DNA of 64,000 nucleotides from Hyphomicrobiaceae bacterium (lineage in GTDB: Bacteria; Pseudomonadota; Alphaproteobacteria; Rhizobiales; Hyphomicrobiaceae). Under the pieces are notes generated by a model that ran no database searches, was not told the origin of the DNA, and saw only the letters and a program-made list of their open reading frames with translations. Shown piece by piece: positions 46,313-55,896 of the stretch (the first letter of the stretch is position 1; each line of letters starts with the position of its first letter). Location: the NCBI GenBank assembly GCA_020638055.1, contig JACKJH010000001.1, positions 62,001-126,000 of the forward strand, in the 5' to 3' direction. Made by a program: the position numbers and the translations under genes.

Positions 46313-46708
46313 CCGCGGAGGCGATTGGCGTTTTTTAGAAACGCTTTGGTACGTGATCGGGCGTGAAGCTATGGGAACTCCCTTCAAGTGCCCGTTCACG
46401 TTGCAACAGATCGTGGATTATTCCGCGCATCTTGCGCGTGCCCAGATTGGATCACTTGACGCCAGGCTAGCCCGCCCCCACTCCAACAGACATTGTGAGT
46501 TCTGACGCACCGCCTCAAGGACGCATTACGCTTCCAGATAAATTCATCAGAAGCCTTTTCTCTTCGCTTTTTTTCCGTTTTTGCATTTTTATGCAAAAGC
46601 GATATTCGTTAATTCTGATTAAACATAGTTTCAGGCTCAATTTGCTTTCGTTGTTGGATAGAAGTTTAATTTGCGCGTTAATTCTCTATTTTCCACGGGG
46701 TAAATTCG
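46313..46708. other. Intergenic region after xsc, no gene seen
   Basis: Almost 400 bases between xsc and the secreted protein gene. The second half (46530-46690) is AT-rich and probably holds the promoter of the downstream gene. A short GCTAGCCCGCC near 46466 matches the terminus of the triple element at 13056 but nothing else of it. I found no copy of the tRNA-Arg 3' end that would mark an island border. Confidence 0.5.
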
Positions 46709-47893
46709 ATGCGTGCAAATTTGTTTATTGGCGTCGCCTCCATTTTCCTGTCCACCTTTGCGGGCCCGGCCATGAGTGCGGACGTAGCCGCCGACAGCCA
46801 TGCTGCAACGCGTGAGCAGGTCAACGAGTTCTCGCAAAGATACGGAAGCATGCCAGGGGCTGCCAATACGGCCACGCCAAATCGTTCCGACCAGTCGCCA
46901 GAGAGTGTGATTGGGCGACCGCGGAGTTCCCACAATATCGTATCGCGGACAGCCACACCCAATGCCACTGAAATCTCTGGCGTGGTCGAGCGTTACGGCA
47001 GCTTGCCTGGCGGCATCGTCATGGAAGGTACGGCGACGGGCTTGGACGCGGTTGCCACCGTTCGATACGATGCCAAAACGAATACTTTGATTTTGGGAAA
47101 TGACCTCGCCTTCAGGCCCGAGGCCACAATGCAAGAGATTGCCAGCCTGGCGCGTGCCTTGGCTGAGGATGACCGAATTGGTGTCTCCATTACTGACGAA
47201 GATGTGATTGCCTTTGGCGCCATCCCCGAAGAGACCAGGCTGGCGCGCAGCCTTGCCGTTGCCGACATATTCCTGGTGGACTTCGTCGTGCCTCCGCGTG
47301 AATGGACGGAGGGCTATCGCCTGGCAGACAGCTATACGCCTGCAACCATCGATACCGACGATGACATCGTTGCGTTTTACAGCCTGCACGATTTTGCCTT
47401 CACCGCGGAAGGTGGAGAAGTCAGTCTGACAAAGGCGAACGTAAACCTGTTTGTCGTTCCAGTCTTGAGCGAACCTGCCGAAGACGGCGGCTATCTGCCT
47501 GACCTTGCAGCGCTGGATTCCGGTTCGAAGGCGGACACGTTAGCCCTCGTGCAGAAGAACGCAGACCACATGGCAGCCAATTTCAGCTACTACGCGAATG
47601 AACGTGCCGCCCGGCGCGCCATCGCAATTGGGGAAGTTGCTGCGGTCCTACGCCATCTCAAGAGCAAAGGCGTAGATCTGGAGGCGCTTGCCGACGAAAT
47701 TGATACTGCTAATGCGGCGCCTGAGAACTCGGATGCTGTCGACGGCGACAATTTGGACGTTGCTTGGGAGGACTATCTTCACGACATCCAAGCTGAGGGG
47801 GATTTTGCGAACTGGTCCTCGCCTCCCTATGACCTCTATATGAAGCAGAACGAAGCCAACAAAGAAGCTTCGCTGGTCACCCCGAATCAGTGA
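46709..47893 (+). CDS. Secreted hypothetical protein
   Basis: A 394-residue exported protein: signal peptide MRANLFIGVASIFLSTFAGP with cleavage near MSA-DV. Two short internal repeats, SQRYGSMPG near residue 42 and VERYGSLPGG near 93, flank a Ser/Thr-rich stretch. The main domain, about 105-330, is acidic with ITDEDVIAFGAIPEE, VPPREWTEGYRLADSY and VNLFVVPVLSEPAEDGGY. I do not recognise a named family. A bidirectional terminator separates it from the convergent outer-membrane protein gene. Confidence 0.72.
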   Translation: MRANLFIGVASIFLSTFAGPAMSADVAADSHAATREQVNEFSQRYGSMPGAANTATPNRSDQSPESVIGRPRSSHNIVSRTATPNATEISGVVERYGSLPGGIVMEGTATGLDAVATVRYDAKTNTLILGNDLAFRPEATMQEIASLARALAEDDRIGVSITDEDVIAFGAIPEETRLARSLAVADIFLVDFVVPPREWTEGYRLADSYTPATIDTDDDIVAFYSLHDFAFTAEGGEVSLTKANVNLFVVPVLSEPAEDGGYLPDLAALDSGSKADTLALVQKNADHMAANFSYYANERAARRAIAIGEVAAVLRHLKSKGVDLEALADEIDTANAAPENSDAVDGDNLDVAWEDYLHDIQAEGDFANWSSPPYDLYMKQNEANKEASLVTPNQ

Positions 47894-47914
47894 AGCAGTG
47901 AAGCAAAACAGAAA

Positions 47915-47951
47915 AAGCCCCTCACCGGTTTCCGGTGAGGGGCTTTAATTT
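47915..47951. terminator. Bidirectional intrinsic terminator
   Basis: AAGCCCCTCACCGG-TTT-CCGGTGAGGGGCTT has exact 14-base arms, with A-rich sequence before and TAATTTTT after, so it can end transcription from both sides. It lies between two convergent genes. Confidence 0.93.
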
Positions 47952-47975
47952 TTAGGATCAGGCATTGCCTTTAGA

Positions 47976-49451
47976 TCAGAAAGCGATCTGCAAGGCCGCA
48001 CCACCGTAGGCACCTTCGCCGCCGTGCGAGGAGAAACCTACGCCATTGTCATCATCTTCGACGAACTGGTAGCCGCCGTAGACGCTAATCTCAGCAGCAC
48101 GCGTCGGGCCAAGCATAAACGGCATTTTAGCAAAACCACCAACGCGCCATGACGTGTCTCCGTCGTCGCTGAAGACCCAACCTTCCGGGCCGATCACAAA
48201 GCGACCGGTGTTCAAGCCGACACGTGCATGGCCAGAGAAGGAGTCAAAGGCCGTCGAATAGCTGCCGTCGATGGCATAATAAATCCGCTCGTCGTCGTTG
48301 CTTTCCAGATCGGCGGCAACCTTGAAGCCGGTTTCGGTGCCGCGCAGAGAGTTGGTCGGATCGAACGGTGAGTCGTCGATGTCACGAACTTCCATGCCGA
48401 TATAGGCGGCGGCTGTAAAGCGGCTGAACACCTTCTGGTAGCCAAGCATCACGTCGGCCAAACCATCATCTACGTCAACTTTCTGCGTGCCAGCAACGCT
48501 AGAAGTTCGGTACGAATATTCACCCCACACACCAAAGGTGCGGAAGATCAGACCATCGCGATTGAAGTCGCCATTCAGCGCGAAAGCACTGAACGAGTAG
48601 ATTGACCAGGCATCATTGCTCACATCGACACCATTGATGGTGACCACTTTATAGGTGTGCTCACTATCGTCGCCGCCATCCTTGAGGCCGGCAGGTGCCA
48701 GCGGATGTTCATCGCGCCCCATCTTGTAGACGATGCCGAGGCGTGCGGTGACGATTTCGGCATCTTCACGGTCGATATAATCCACACCGTTGAAACTACC
48801 GGAATTGGAAATCTCTTCACCATAATCGGCATAGCGCACTTCGCCGCGCAGGAAGAAATTAGAGCGCAACATGACTTCCAGACCGCCACCAACGAAATAG
48901 CCGCCAAAATTCTGCGACTTACGTCCGGGAAGAATTGGATTGCCGCCACCGGGATCGATATCCCACCAGCCGTCATTGCGGAAGTGCGCCTGCGTGTAGC
49001 CCGCCGTCGCAAACAGCAAGGTGCGCGGATTGACGAGGACACCCACGCGACCACCGACCGACCAGGCACGCGTAATCGTCAGACCATTGGCAATAGCATC
49101 GTTGCCGCGATCGAAATCAGACCAATCAAAGTCTGCGAAGGCGCCGATGACAAACCGGCTACCGATCTGGCGATCATAGCCGAACATTGTCGAGACAAAT
49201 CCGCCTTCAGCGGATTCTGAGATCGAAGACGTATCACCGTCGCTATCAGAGTAGTTGTTCTTCGACCAGTTGTGGCCATAACCGCCGCCGCCACCGAAGT
49301 AAAACCCAGACCAAGCGGGTGCTGGTTCAACAATGGGGGCATCTTTCAAGGAGCCTTCGTAGCCACCGAGATCTGCGGCATTTGCGGCTGGATTAAGCGC
49401 GAGGCATGCAACGACGGCACCGCCGTAGGCAAATTTCCAAATTCGAGCCAT
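47976..49451 (-). CDS. Double outer-membrane beta-barrel: Omp25/RopB-like domain fused to a BcsS-like domain
   Basis: A 491-residue exported protein. Signal peptide ends near ANA-ADLG. Residues about 30-260 resemble the Omp25/RopB porin barrel: WSGFYFGGGGGYGHNWS, FGYDRQIGSRFVIGAFADFD, GRVGVLVNPRTLLFATAGYT, and closing ARLGIVYKMG. Residues about 270-491 look like a second barrel of the cellulose-associated BcsS type: FTAAAYIGMEVRDIDDSP, LRGTETGFKVAADLES, GRFVIGPEGWVFSDDGDTSW, ending in F (LQIAF) as OMPs do. The start at 49451 follows GGGGGAA. Each part alone would be a complete small barrel, so two tandem barrels are expected. No cellulose synthase genes lie in the window. Confidence 0.75.
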   Translation of the reverse strand: MARIWKFAYGGAVVACLALNPAANAADLGGYEGSLKDAPIVEPAPAWSGFYFGGGGGYGHNWSKNNYSDSDGDTSSISESAEGGFVSTMFGYDRQIGSRFVIGAFADFDWSDFDRGNDAIANGLTITRAWSVGGRVGVLVNPRTLLFATAGYTQAHFRNDGWWDIDPGGGNPILPGRKSQNFGGYFVGGGLEVMLRSNFFLRGEVRYADYGEEISNSGSFNGVDYIDREDAEIVTARLGIVYKMGRDEHPLAPAGLKDGGDDSEHTYKVVTINGVDVSNDAWSIYSFSAFALNGDFNRDGLIFRTFGVWGEYSYRTSSVAGTQKVDVDDGLADVMLGYQKVFSRFTAAAYIGMEVRDIDDSPFDPTNSLRGTETGFKVAADLESNDDERIYYAIDGSYSTAFDSFSGHARVGLNTGRFVIGPEGWVFSDDGDTSWRVGGFAKMPFMLGPTRAAEISVYGGYQFVEDDDNGVGFSSHGGEGAYGGAALQIAF

Positions 49452-49772
49452 TGAGTAATTCCCCCAAAAATGACAGCTCACGCTCACGATCAAGGAGCGG
49501 GCATCTCATAGCATCCTGCTACATTGCTTATGATTCGCGCCCTGAGACCAGACGCTGGACTGCACATTCCAGCCAATTCTTCCGTGTGTTGCTCTGTGCC
49601 CACACGGATTACAGCTTATGCAGCGAAAGCATTTCGCAAACGTTAATTGGTGTTCCGTTTCGAGAGGGTGCGCACGCAACTTATCGTTGTAATCGCATGC
49701 TACTGCCGCCTGCACGCGGGCGGACCGCAGCGCCACTTTCTTGCACGATCGTACTTTACACGGCGCGCGTGA
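49452..49772. other. Intergenic region, no gene seen
   Basis: About 320 bases between the outer-membrane protein start and the 3' end of the NRPS gene, both on the minus strand. It must contain the outer-membrane protein promoter. I see no terminator with a T tract, no repeat family and no small gene here. Confidence 0.5.
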
Positions 49773-52700
49773 TTACTCCGCCGCATCCGGCTTCGGCCCG
49801 AGACCATGCACCACCCTGGTTACGAGTTGGCACTCAGTTGATTTATTAGCTTTGTCACGGGTTACCGGCACGAAGCGGTATTTGTTTCCGTCAATAAAAC
49901 CCATCTCTTCGGGACGATGGGAGGCATCGCGGCGGGAAGGAACAGTTGCCGCCAGTTCGCAGGGAACGCCGGCCCATGTGGTTGACGCGGGAAGTGATTC
50001 ACCCTTCATGAGAACGGATAGAGGCCCAAGCTTGGAGCCCTTATCCATGGTGGTGTCATAAAGAATGAATGCCATGTTGCCGACTGAGCAATCGTCTCCG
50101 ATGTTGAGGTTCCCAGCCTTGAAAACACGGTCCTCAAAAAGGTGGGTCTGAATGGTTCCACCCATGTTGATTGCAGTCCGATCACCGATATGAACGAGGT
50201 CGAACTCGGAAAAGAGTGTTGTTTCAATAAAGCACCAGCGGCCAACCTTGCAGCCCATCATGCGCAGGCATGCCGATACCATTGGCGTACCGAGCAGCGG
50301 CGCCATGGTTGAAGCAGCAACGCCCTCATAGACACCATTCACCAGTTCATTACGCCACACGAAGCGGCACCAAAGCGGTTTTACCAGCGGCTCCATCCGA
50401 CCTTGAAGAGCGTACTTTATGGTTGCTGCTGCCGCCACCGAGAGAAAAGCGCCGACCGCTGCCAGAAGCGGTGCCGCCAGAATAATCGCCCATAGCGGCA
50501 ATAGGTTGTATGTGCCCGCAATGCTGCCGAAGTATGCTACGGCAATTGCGCCCAGGATATATCCGGGAAGCAGCACCCTCATGGCATCCGTGAAGGCACG
50601 CTCGGCGATGGCAGCACGTGTTGGCGCATAGAGCGTGTCCTCGGCAAAGCAATAGCCTTGCTGCGTGCGGGGCAGCTCGAAGCTGGGAGAACCGAGCCAA
50701 CGTGTGTCATCAGGCACGTTGGTCACGCCAGTGGGCGGTGTGGAGCACACGCCAATCAGCGTGTTGCTACCAATGTTGACACTACCTGGCACAAGCGCGC
50801 TGTTGCCGATGAACGTCTTGTCACCGATGCGAACCTTGCCGATCTCCATCGTACCGCCATGGATACGATGTCCGCCGACGATGCAAGCATCCGCGAGGAA
50901 GCATCCCGCGCCAACCTCGAGCAGGTGAGGCGTCATGTGTGAAACAGTAGATACCTCTGATCCCTTGCCGACCTTGGCTCCAAGCGCACGCATGAGAGTT
51001 GGGAAATAGATTGTTGCATAGGCTGAATTCAGAATCGTCTTGGTGTTCTCCAGCATGTAAGCCAGGAACCAGTGACGGAGATAACGCCCTGAATGCAGCG
51101 GGATGTTTTCTTCACCGCGCTCTCTCAATAGGCGCGTGATGATGACAACACCCAGCGTGTAGACCGCCATGGATACCGGTATCGCTATCAAGACTGACGG
51201 CAGAGCACCGGCAAGCCCCCATGTCTGGTAGGCCAGAGCCAAGATCACAATCGCAGGCAGGACCGCGGCGATCAGGAAGTAGCCCATCGCATAGATCGAA
51301 AGCAGGTGCAGAACTGCAAAGGTGAACCGGCGCAGTCCGCTGGCCTGTTTCTTCTGCGGCTCAGGTACCGTGACTGCGGCTTTCCTGGCCGGCGCGCCTT
51401 TCCAGCCCTCGCCTGTTGGAACGACCGAATTGTCGGGCAGAAGCGACATGTCATCGAGACGCGCGCCATCCTCCATGGCCGTGTCCAGCCCGACCGCGCA
51501 GTGCATGCCAACAAAGCAGTCGCTGCCGATCTCAACTGGTGCAATGACAAGGAAGCCGTCTTCAACCCGGTATCCAAGAAGCTGACTTTCAAGTCCAATG
51601 CTTGTGTTGTCACCAATACTTACAACATCGAATGCGGTGCAATAGGGTGTGCTGAGGCTGACGTTCGTGCCCACCTTCGCGCCCATCGCGCGGTAATAAA
51701 GGTTCATGAGCGGCGTGCCTACGAAGATGTAGGAAAAGCTCAGAGCCTGAAAGCGCGTTGCAATCCACCAGCGCAAGAAATAGCCGCCCCAAACGGGATA
51801 GCGGCCAGGTTTATACCTGCCGATAACAACCCACTTCACCAGAATGCTAAGCCCCAACATGCCAGGCCAAGCCGCGAAGCCGACGATGAAGGATGTCTGC
51901 AATGCAATTTCGATCGAAATGTCGCCGCTTTGCACACCGGCATACATCAAGGCTGCAAAGGCCAGTGGTGCCGAAGCTATGCCATAGTAAAGCACGGCGA
52001 CGAAGGCTTGCACCGATACTGTGAACCAGCGAAAATGAGCAGGCACGCTCATTGCCGGCTGCGCGGATGCATCTTGCGAAGGTGCCGCTTGCTGGTCTTG
52101 ATTTGTGAGTAATCGGCTTTCATCAAATCCACGCTGGCGCAACTCAGCGGAAAGTGCGCGGACTGTTCGCTGTTCGTAAATGTCCCTGACCGATAGCGCC
52201 ACGCCAGACACACTCTTGCGGAGCTTGTTGACGCACTGTGCCGCGAGCAGCGAATGGCCGCCCAAGTCGTTGAAGAAATCCGATTCGACTGAGAGCGCCG
52301 GCAAATTGAAACAGTCCTGCCAGGCATTTGCGACGATCTCTTCTAACGGGTCAGCAGGTGCGATAATCTCGCCTGATCCCTTGAACATATTCTGCGGTGC
52401 AGGCAGTCGCTTGCGGTCGATCTTGCCGCTGGGCATCGTGGGCAGATCGTCGACGAAGTCGAGATACTTGGGGATCATGTATGGCGGCATCTTCTGCCGA
52501 AGGTTGGCCGAAAGAACCGCGCGATCCAGCGTATCGACGCCATCGCTCAGAATGACGAAGGCCGCAAGTTCCTTGAGCTGCGATACTTCTGTAACGCCCA
52601 CCGCGGCGGCCTTGATCTCTGGTTGGCTGACAAGCACCGCTTCGATCTCGGACAACTCGATGCGAAAACCCCTGATCTTGACCTGATCATCAAGCCGGCC

Positions 52701-53927
52701 AAGAAAATGCAGCTCGCCGTTCTCGCCAAGCCTTACGTTGTCGAATGAGCGGTAGAGCCGGCCTTGGGGATCATCACCGAAGCGATCGGGAACGAAGCGG
52801 TCCGAAGTCATCTCCGGCAGGTTCATGTAGCCACGGCCGACACCTGCCCCGCCAATGTAAAGCTCGCCAGCCTCGCCGCTTTCGACCAGTTCGCCGGATT
52901 GATCGAGAACATAGGCGGTATAGCCAGGCAAAGCCCGGCCAATAGTGACAGGCACGCCAGCCTGGCACTCAGACCAGGTTGCAACGACCGTTGCTTCGGT
53001 TGGCCCGTAGGTATTCAACATCCTGCGGCCAGGCTGTGACCATCTGGAAACGAGCTCGTCCGAACATGCCTCGCCGCCCAGCACCAGCGTGCGGACAGTC
53101 GGCAATTCCCGGTCGACCATCGAAAGCATGGTCGGCACAGTTGAATAGTAGGTGATGCGATTTTCATTGATGAAGGTTGAGACGTCCAAGGGTGAACGTT
53201 CCACGTCTTCGGTTGGCACAACCAATGTGCCACCATGGGCCAATGCAGCCCAGAGTTCTTCAACTGAAGCATCGAAGGCAATGGAAAAGCCCTGGTAGAC
53301 GCGGTCTGTCTCATTGACCTGATAGACAGGCGCGATCGTGCTTACGAACGCAACCGCGTTGCGATGCTCGATCATGACGCCTTTAGGCCGACCTGTGGAA
53401 CCAGATGTGAAAATAACGTAGCACAGTTGGCTGGCGGTGATTTCGGCTGAAACAAGCGGCATCTCCGAGGCCGCGTCAATAGCGGCTTTCTCCGCTTCGA
53501 GGCGCAGAAGATTGACGTTTACATTCTCGTCTATTGCGGTCGCGAGGTCATTTTCGGAGATGATGAACTTGAGCTGAGCGTCATCAGCAATCGCCTGGAC
53601 ACGGTCCAGCGGGAACTTGGGATCAATTGGTACGTAGCCGGCACCGGCCTTAAGGATACCGAGAATGACAGCGTAAAGCCGCTCAGATTTCCTGAGATAA
53701 ATTCCGACAAGATCGCCGCTTTTGACCTTACGCGATGCCAACAGATTGGCAATGCGGTTGGCGTAGCGATCCAATTCCAGATAGCTCAGTGCAGCGCCTG
53801 AAAATTCCACAGCGGTTGCATTGGGCCGACAGAGAACCTGGCGCTCGAAATATTGATGAAGTAAGGCCGGCGCTTCATGCGAATAAAGTGCAAGCTCGAC
53901 TTCATACGTGTCAGGTACGCAATACAT
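49773..53927 (-). CDS. Single-module NRPS of the Pls/PosA family (probable poly-amino-acid synthetase)
   Basis: A 1384-residue membrane enzyme. Adenylation domain residues 1-515: FTSGSTGRPKGVMIEH (A3), NTYGPTEATVV (A5), GKIDRKRLP (A10, Lys502). Carrier domain about 525-600 with DLGGHSL, Ser559. Then six or so membrane segments and three tandem left-handed beta-helix (hexapeptide) domains, e.g. VSIGDNTSIGLESQLLGYR, KVRIGDKTFIGNSALVPG, LNIGDDCSVGNMAFIL. There is no condensation or thioesterase domain. This is the layout of epsilon-poly-L-lysine synthetase (Pls), whose tandem C-terminal domains join amino acids into a homopolymer. Aligned by eye to GrsA, the pocket code reads D-A-E-S-V-G-T-V-V-K, close to a known Lys code. 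The PPTase gene lies 40 bases upstream. Confidence 0.85.
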   Translation of the reverse strand: MYCVPDTYEVELALYSHEAPALLHQYFERQVLCRPNATAVEFSGAALSYLELDRYANRIANLLASRKVKSGDLVGIYLRKSERLYAVILGILKAGAGYVPIDPKFPLDRVQAIADDAQLKFIISENDLATAIDENVNVNLLRLEAEKAAIDAASEMPLVSAEITASQLCYVIFTSGSTGRPKGVMIEHRNAVAFVSTIAPVYQVNETDRVYQGFSIAFDASVEELWAALAHGGTLVVPTEDVERSPLDVSTFINENRITYYSTVPTMLSMVDRELPTVRTLVLGGEACSDELVSRWSQPGRRMLNTYGPTEATVVATWSECQAGVPVTIGRALPGYTAYVLDQSGELVESGEAGELYIGGAGVGRGYMNLPEMTSDRFVPDRFGDDPQGRLYRSFDNVRLGENGELHFLGRLDDQVKIRGFRIELSEIEAVLVSQPEIKAAAVGVTEVSQLKELAAFVILSDGVDTLDRAVLSANLRQKMPPYMIPKYLDFVDDLPTMPSGKIDRKRLPAPQNMFKGSGEIIAPADPLEEIVANAWQDCFNLPALSVESDFFNDLGGHSLLAAQCVNKLRKSVSGVALSVRDIYEQRTVRALSAELRQRGFDESRLLTNQDQQAAPSQDASAQPAMSVPAHFRWFTVSVQAFVAVLYYGIASAPLAFAALMYAGVQSGDISIEIALQTSFIVGFAAWPGMLGLSILVKWVVIGRYKPGRYPVWGGYFLRWWIATRFQALSFSYIFVGTPLMNLYYRAMGAKVGTNVSLSTPYCTAFDVVSIGDNTSIGLESQLLGYRVEDGFLVIAPVEIGSDCFVGMHCAVGLDTAMEDGARLDDMSLLPDNSVVPTGEGWKGAPARKAAVTVPEPQKKQASGLRRFTFAVLHLLSIYAMGYFLIAAVLPAIVILALAYQTWGLAGALPSVLIAIPVSMAVYTLGVVIITRLLRERGEENIPLHSGRYLRHWFLAYMLENTKTILNSAYATIYFPTLMRALGAKVGKGSEVSTVSHMTPHLLEVGAGCFLADACIVGGHRIHGGTMEIGKVRIGDKTFIGNSALVPGSVNIGSNTLIGVCSTPPTGVTNVPDDTRWLGSPSFELPRTQQGYCFAEDTLYAPTRAAIAERAFTDAMRVLLPGYILGAIAVAYFGSIAGTYNLLPLWAIILAAPLLAAVGAFLSVAAAATIKYALQGRMEPLVKPLWCRFVWRNELVNGVYEGVAASTMAPLLGTPMVSACLRMMGCKVGRWCFIETTLFSEFDLVHIGDRTAINMGGTIQTHLFEDRVFKAGNLNIGDDCSVGNMAFILYDTTMDKGSKLGPLSVLMKGESLPASTTWAGVPCELAATVPSRRDASHRPEEMGFIDGNKYRFVPVTRDKANKSTECQLVTRVVHGLGPKPDAAE

Positions 53928-53967
53928 TGCCCTGGCTCAAATTTTAAACGCAAAGGTGCACCGCCCA

Positions 53968-54777
53968 TCAATTCAGTGTGAAAGCTAAGGCCGCGGAATA
54001 ACTGCGGCCTCCTGCAGCTAGCTGCCACGTTCGAAACTCGGGCTGGGCGGCTCCCTCCTCGCCGGTTGCTGTTTGTGTCAGCCGATCAGTTGCGTGATCG
54101 AACTCCACATCTCGGATACGTTCTGAAAGCGCCTCGCCGTTCATTTTGAGATACGCTTCCTTCAGTGCCCACAACCTGCAAAATGCTTGCCGCTTTAACG
54201 AATTCGACGAAGATCCTTCGCCAAGGGTGCTTGTTTCACGCTGGGACAGAAAGAGCTCGGCAATCGTTAAATCGAAATTTGCCTGATGGCATGCGAGGTC
54301 GATGCCGATTACGCCCTTGGTCGACACCGCCACCATCGAGCAGCCTTCCGAGTGCGAACAACTGAAGAAAACCTGGGGGCAAGATGCGTCCACCTGCGGC
54401 TTGCCGAACTCATCGCGGGTGAAAACCCACTCCGATGGCGAAAGGCTGCCATTTGTGATCTCACTCAGGGCATGCCTCAATACCGCACGCGCTAGCATGC
54501 TGCGATTGCGTGAGCCGGGATGTTTGATGGCAGCAAACTCGCGGTAATCCGCAAGTGTCAGGGCTGAAAGTTCGGACGCGCCACATTTTTCCAAAGTGTG
54601 CGGCACATAGTAAACGGCCACGTCGTCGGAAATCGCGTTGCGCTCAACCTTTGGCGCTCCATCGACGCCTTGGCACGCTTCGCTTGCGATACGGTCAGGC
54701 TCAAGCCTTTTCGTTTTACGCGCAAAAATGGCGCCCTTTATTACCGATGGATGAATTTTTGCATCAAACCAATTCAC
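53968..54777 (-). CDS. 4'-phosphopantetheinyl transferase (Sfp type)
   Basis: A 269-residue enzyme that loads the phosphopantetheine arm onto the Ser of a carrier domain. The motifs are FSCSHSEGCSMVAVS, VIGIDLA (metal Asp) and LWALKEAYLKMNGEAL (W-x-x-K-E-A). The most likely partner is the carrier domain of the NRPS, which follows 40 bases downstream on the same strand. The start is a GTG at 54777 with a weak ribosome site; the first 50 residues are not part of the family fold, so a later start is possible. The 204 bases upstream to the M23 gene are AT-rich and hold divergent promoters. Confidence 0.88.
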   Translation of the reverse strand: MNWFDAKIHPSVIKGAIFARKTKRLEPDRIASEACQGVDGAPKVERNAISDDVAVYYVPHTLEKCGASELSALTLADYREFAAIKHPGSRNRSMLARAVLRHALSEITNGSLSPSEWVFTRDEFGKPQVDASCPQVFFSCSHSEGCSMVAVSTKGVIGIDLACHQANFDLTIAELFLSQRETSTLGEGSSSNSLKRQAFCRLWALKEAYLKMNGEALSERIRDVEFDHATDRLTQTATGEEGAAQPEFRTWQLAAGGRSYSAALAFTLN

Positions 54778-54981
54778 GTTTTTTACTGCCTATGTTAAAA
54801 AACAAATAACATTTGCAGTCGGACTTTATATAAGTTCGAAATGAAGCGTTAGAAGCAACGAATATTTAACGTTAATTTCACGGCCTTGGAGAAAGTCGTT
54901 TTGCTACCCATATTCGGCCTGAGAAATGTTTTTACTCAGCCGGGATGGGCTTCCTGGTTGGAAAAAAGAGGGTGAAAAACG

Positions 54982-55731
54982 ATGATGTCGGCGGTTCGCG
55001 GGTGGCTCTTATGCGGCGCCATCCTGGCTATTGGACTTGCAGCCGCTCCCGTTCACGCGGATTGGAGCCATTCCGACGACGCTGGGGACACTGTTAAGCC
55101 GACCGGTCTGGTGCCAATCTACCCTGAGGGCTATGTGTGTTCGCCGTTGACTTCCCTGTATGCAAGCTGGATCGACATCGACGGGACCGCACGCAGCGAA
55201 CAACACACAGGCGTTGATGGCGGTCATATACGTGATTGGATCGTCGCGCCCGCAGACGGCAAAGTCCGCGCGGTATGGAAATCAAACTGGGGTTGGGGCT
55301 GGGAAGGCTCTCTAATCATCTCGCATACACGTGAAGACGTGGGCCTCAACACGGGGGCGCCACTATACTATTCCGTCTTCGATCACCTAAACTACAATGA
55401 AATCAGTGATTTCGAGGTCGGTGAGGAGATTGAACGGGGACAACGCCTGGCACGAGTCTACCGACCCGGAGGCAAGCGCGTGTATCTCCCGGAAGTGCAC
55501 TGGGAAGTGTGGCAGACGACCTCCGACGAGCTAGAATGGACGGTCAACGAACACGGCGGGCCAACCTGGTTCAACCGCAAGGCAAAGCTCGTAGATCCTT
55601 TGGTCATGTTGCAGTTGGCAAGCGGTGAATCCGGTGGCAAAGAGGTTGAAATCGTGCCTCACGCCCAGTGCGAGCCAGACGATACCTGCACGGGGTTTAC
55701 CTACATTCTGCCGTGCCATAAGAAGCGCTGA
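54982..55731 (+). CDS. M23 family metallopeptidase, secreted
   Basis: A 249-residue exported LytM-type peptidase. Signal peptide ends near VHA-DW. Zinc-site motifs are HTGVDGGH (His, Asp), the FDHLN turn, and EVHWEVW where the family has an H-x-E/H. The domain seems compact (residues about 60-190), and the C-terminus has three cysteines. It may cut peptidoglycan crosslinks, although some members are regulators without activity. AGAGGGTG precedes the ATG. Divergent from the PPTase/NRPS pair, with no proven link to it. Confidence 0.78.
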   Translation: MMSAVRGWLLCGAILAIGLAAAPVHADWSHSDDAGDTVKPTGLVPIYPEGYVCSPLTSLYASWIDIDGTARSEQHTGVDGGHIRDWIVAPADGKVRAVWKSNWGWGWEGSLIISHTREDVGLNTGAPLYYSVFDHLNYNEISDFEVGEEIERGQRLARVYRPGGKRVYLPEVHWEVWQTTSDELEWTVNEHGGPTWFNRKAKLVDPLVMLQLASGESGGKEVEIVPHAQCEPDDTCTGFTYILPCHKKR

Positions 55732-55896
55732 TATCCACAGCAGGCCATTCGGCCAAATTGGCGGTGGCGGTGGCACGAACTTTGCTCATTCAAAATAAAA
55801 ATCCCGGTGCTGTAGGAAAACGCTACAAGCGACGGATTAAAACGTGCGCTATTTCGCGTCTTATGCTCGTCTTAACTTTTAAAAATGGATTTGCTC

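Noticed and set aside
36532..46708. Sulfoacetate operon as a tRNA-Arg-integrated island
   Set aside because: The operon starts next to a tRNA gene, but I found no integrase gene and no second copy of the tRNA 3' end in the gap after xsc.
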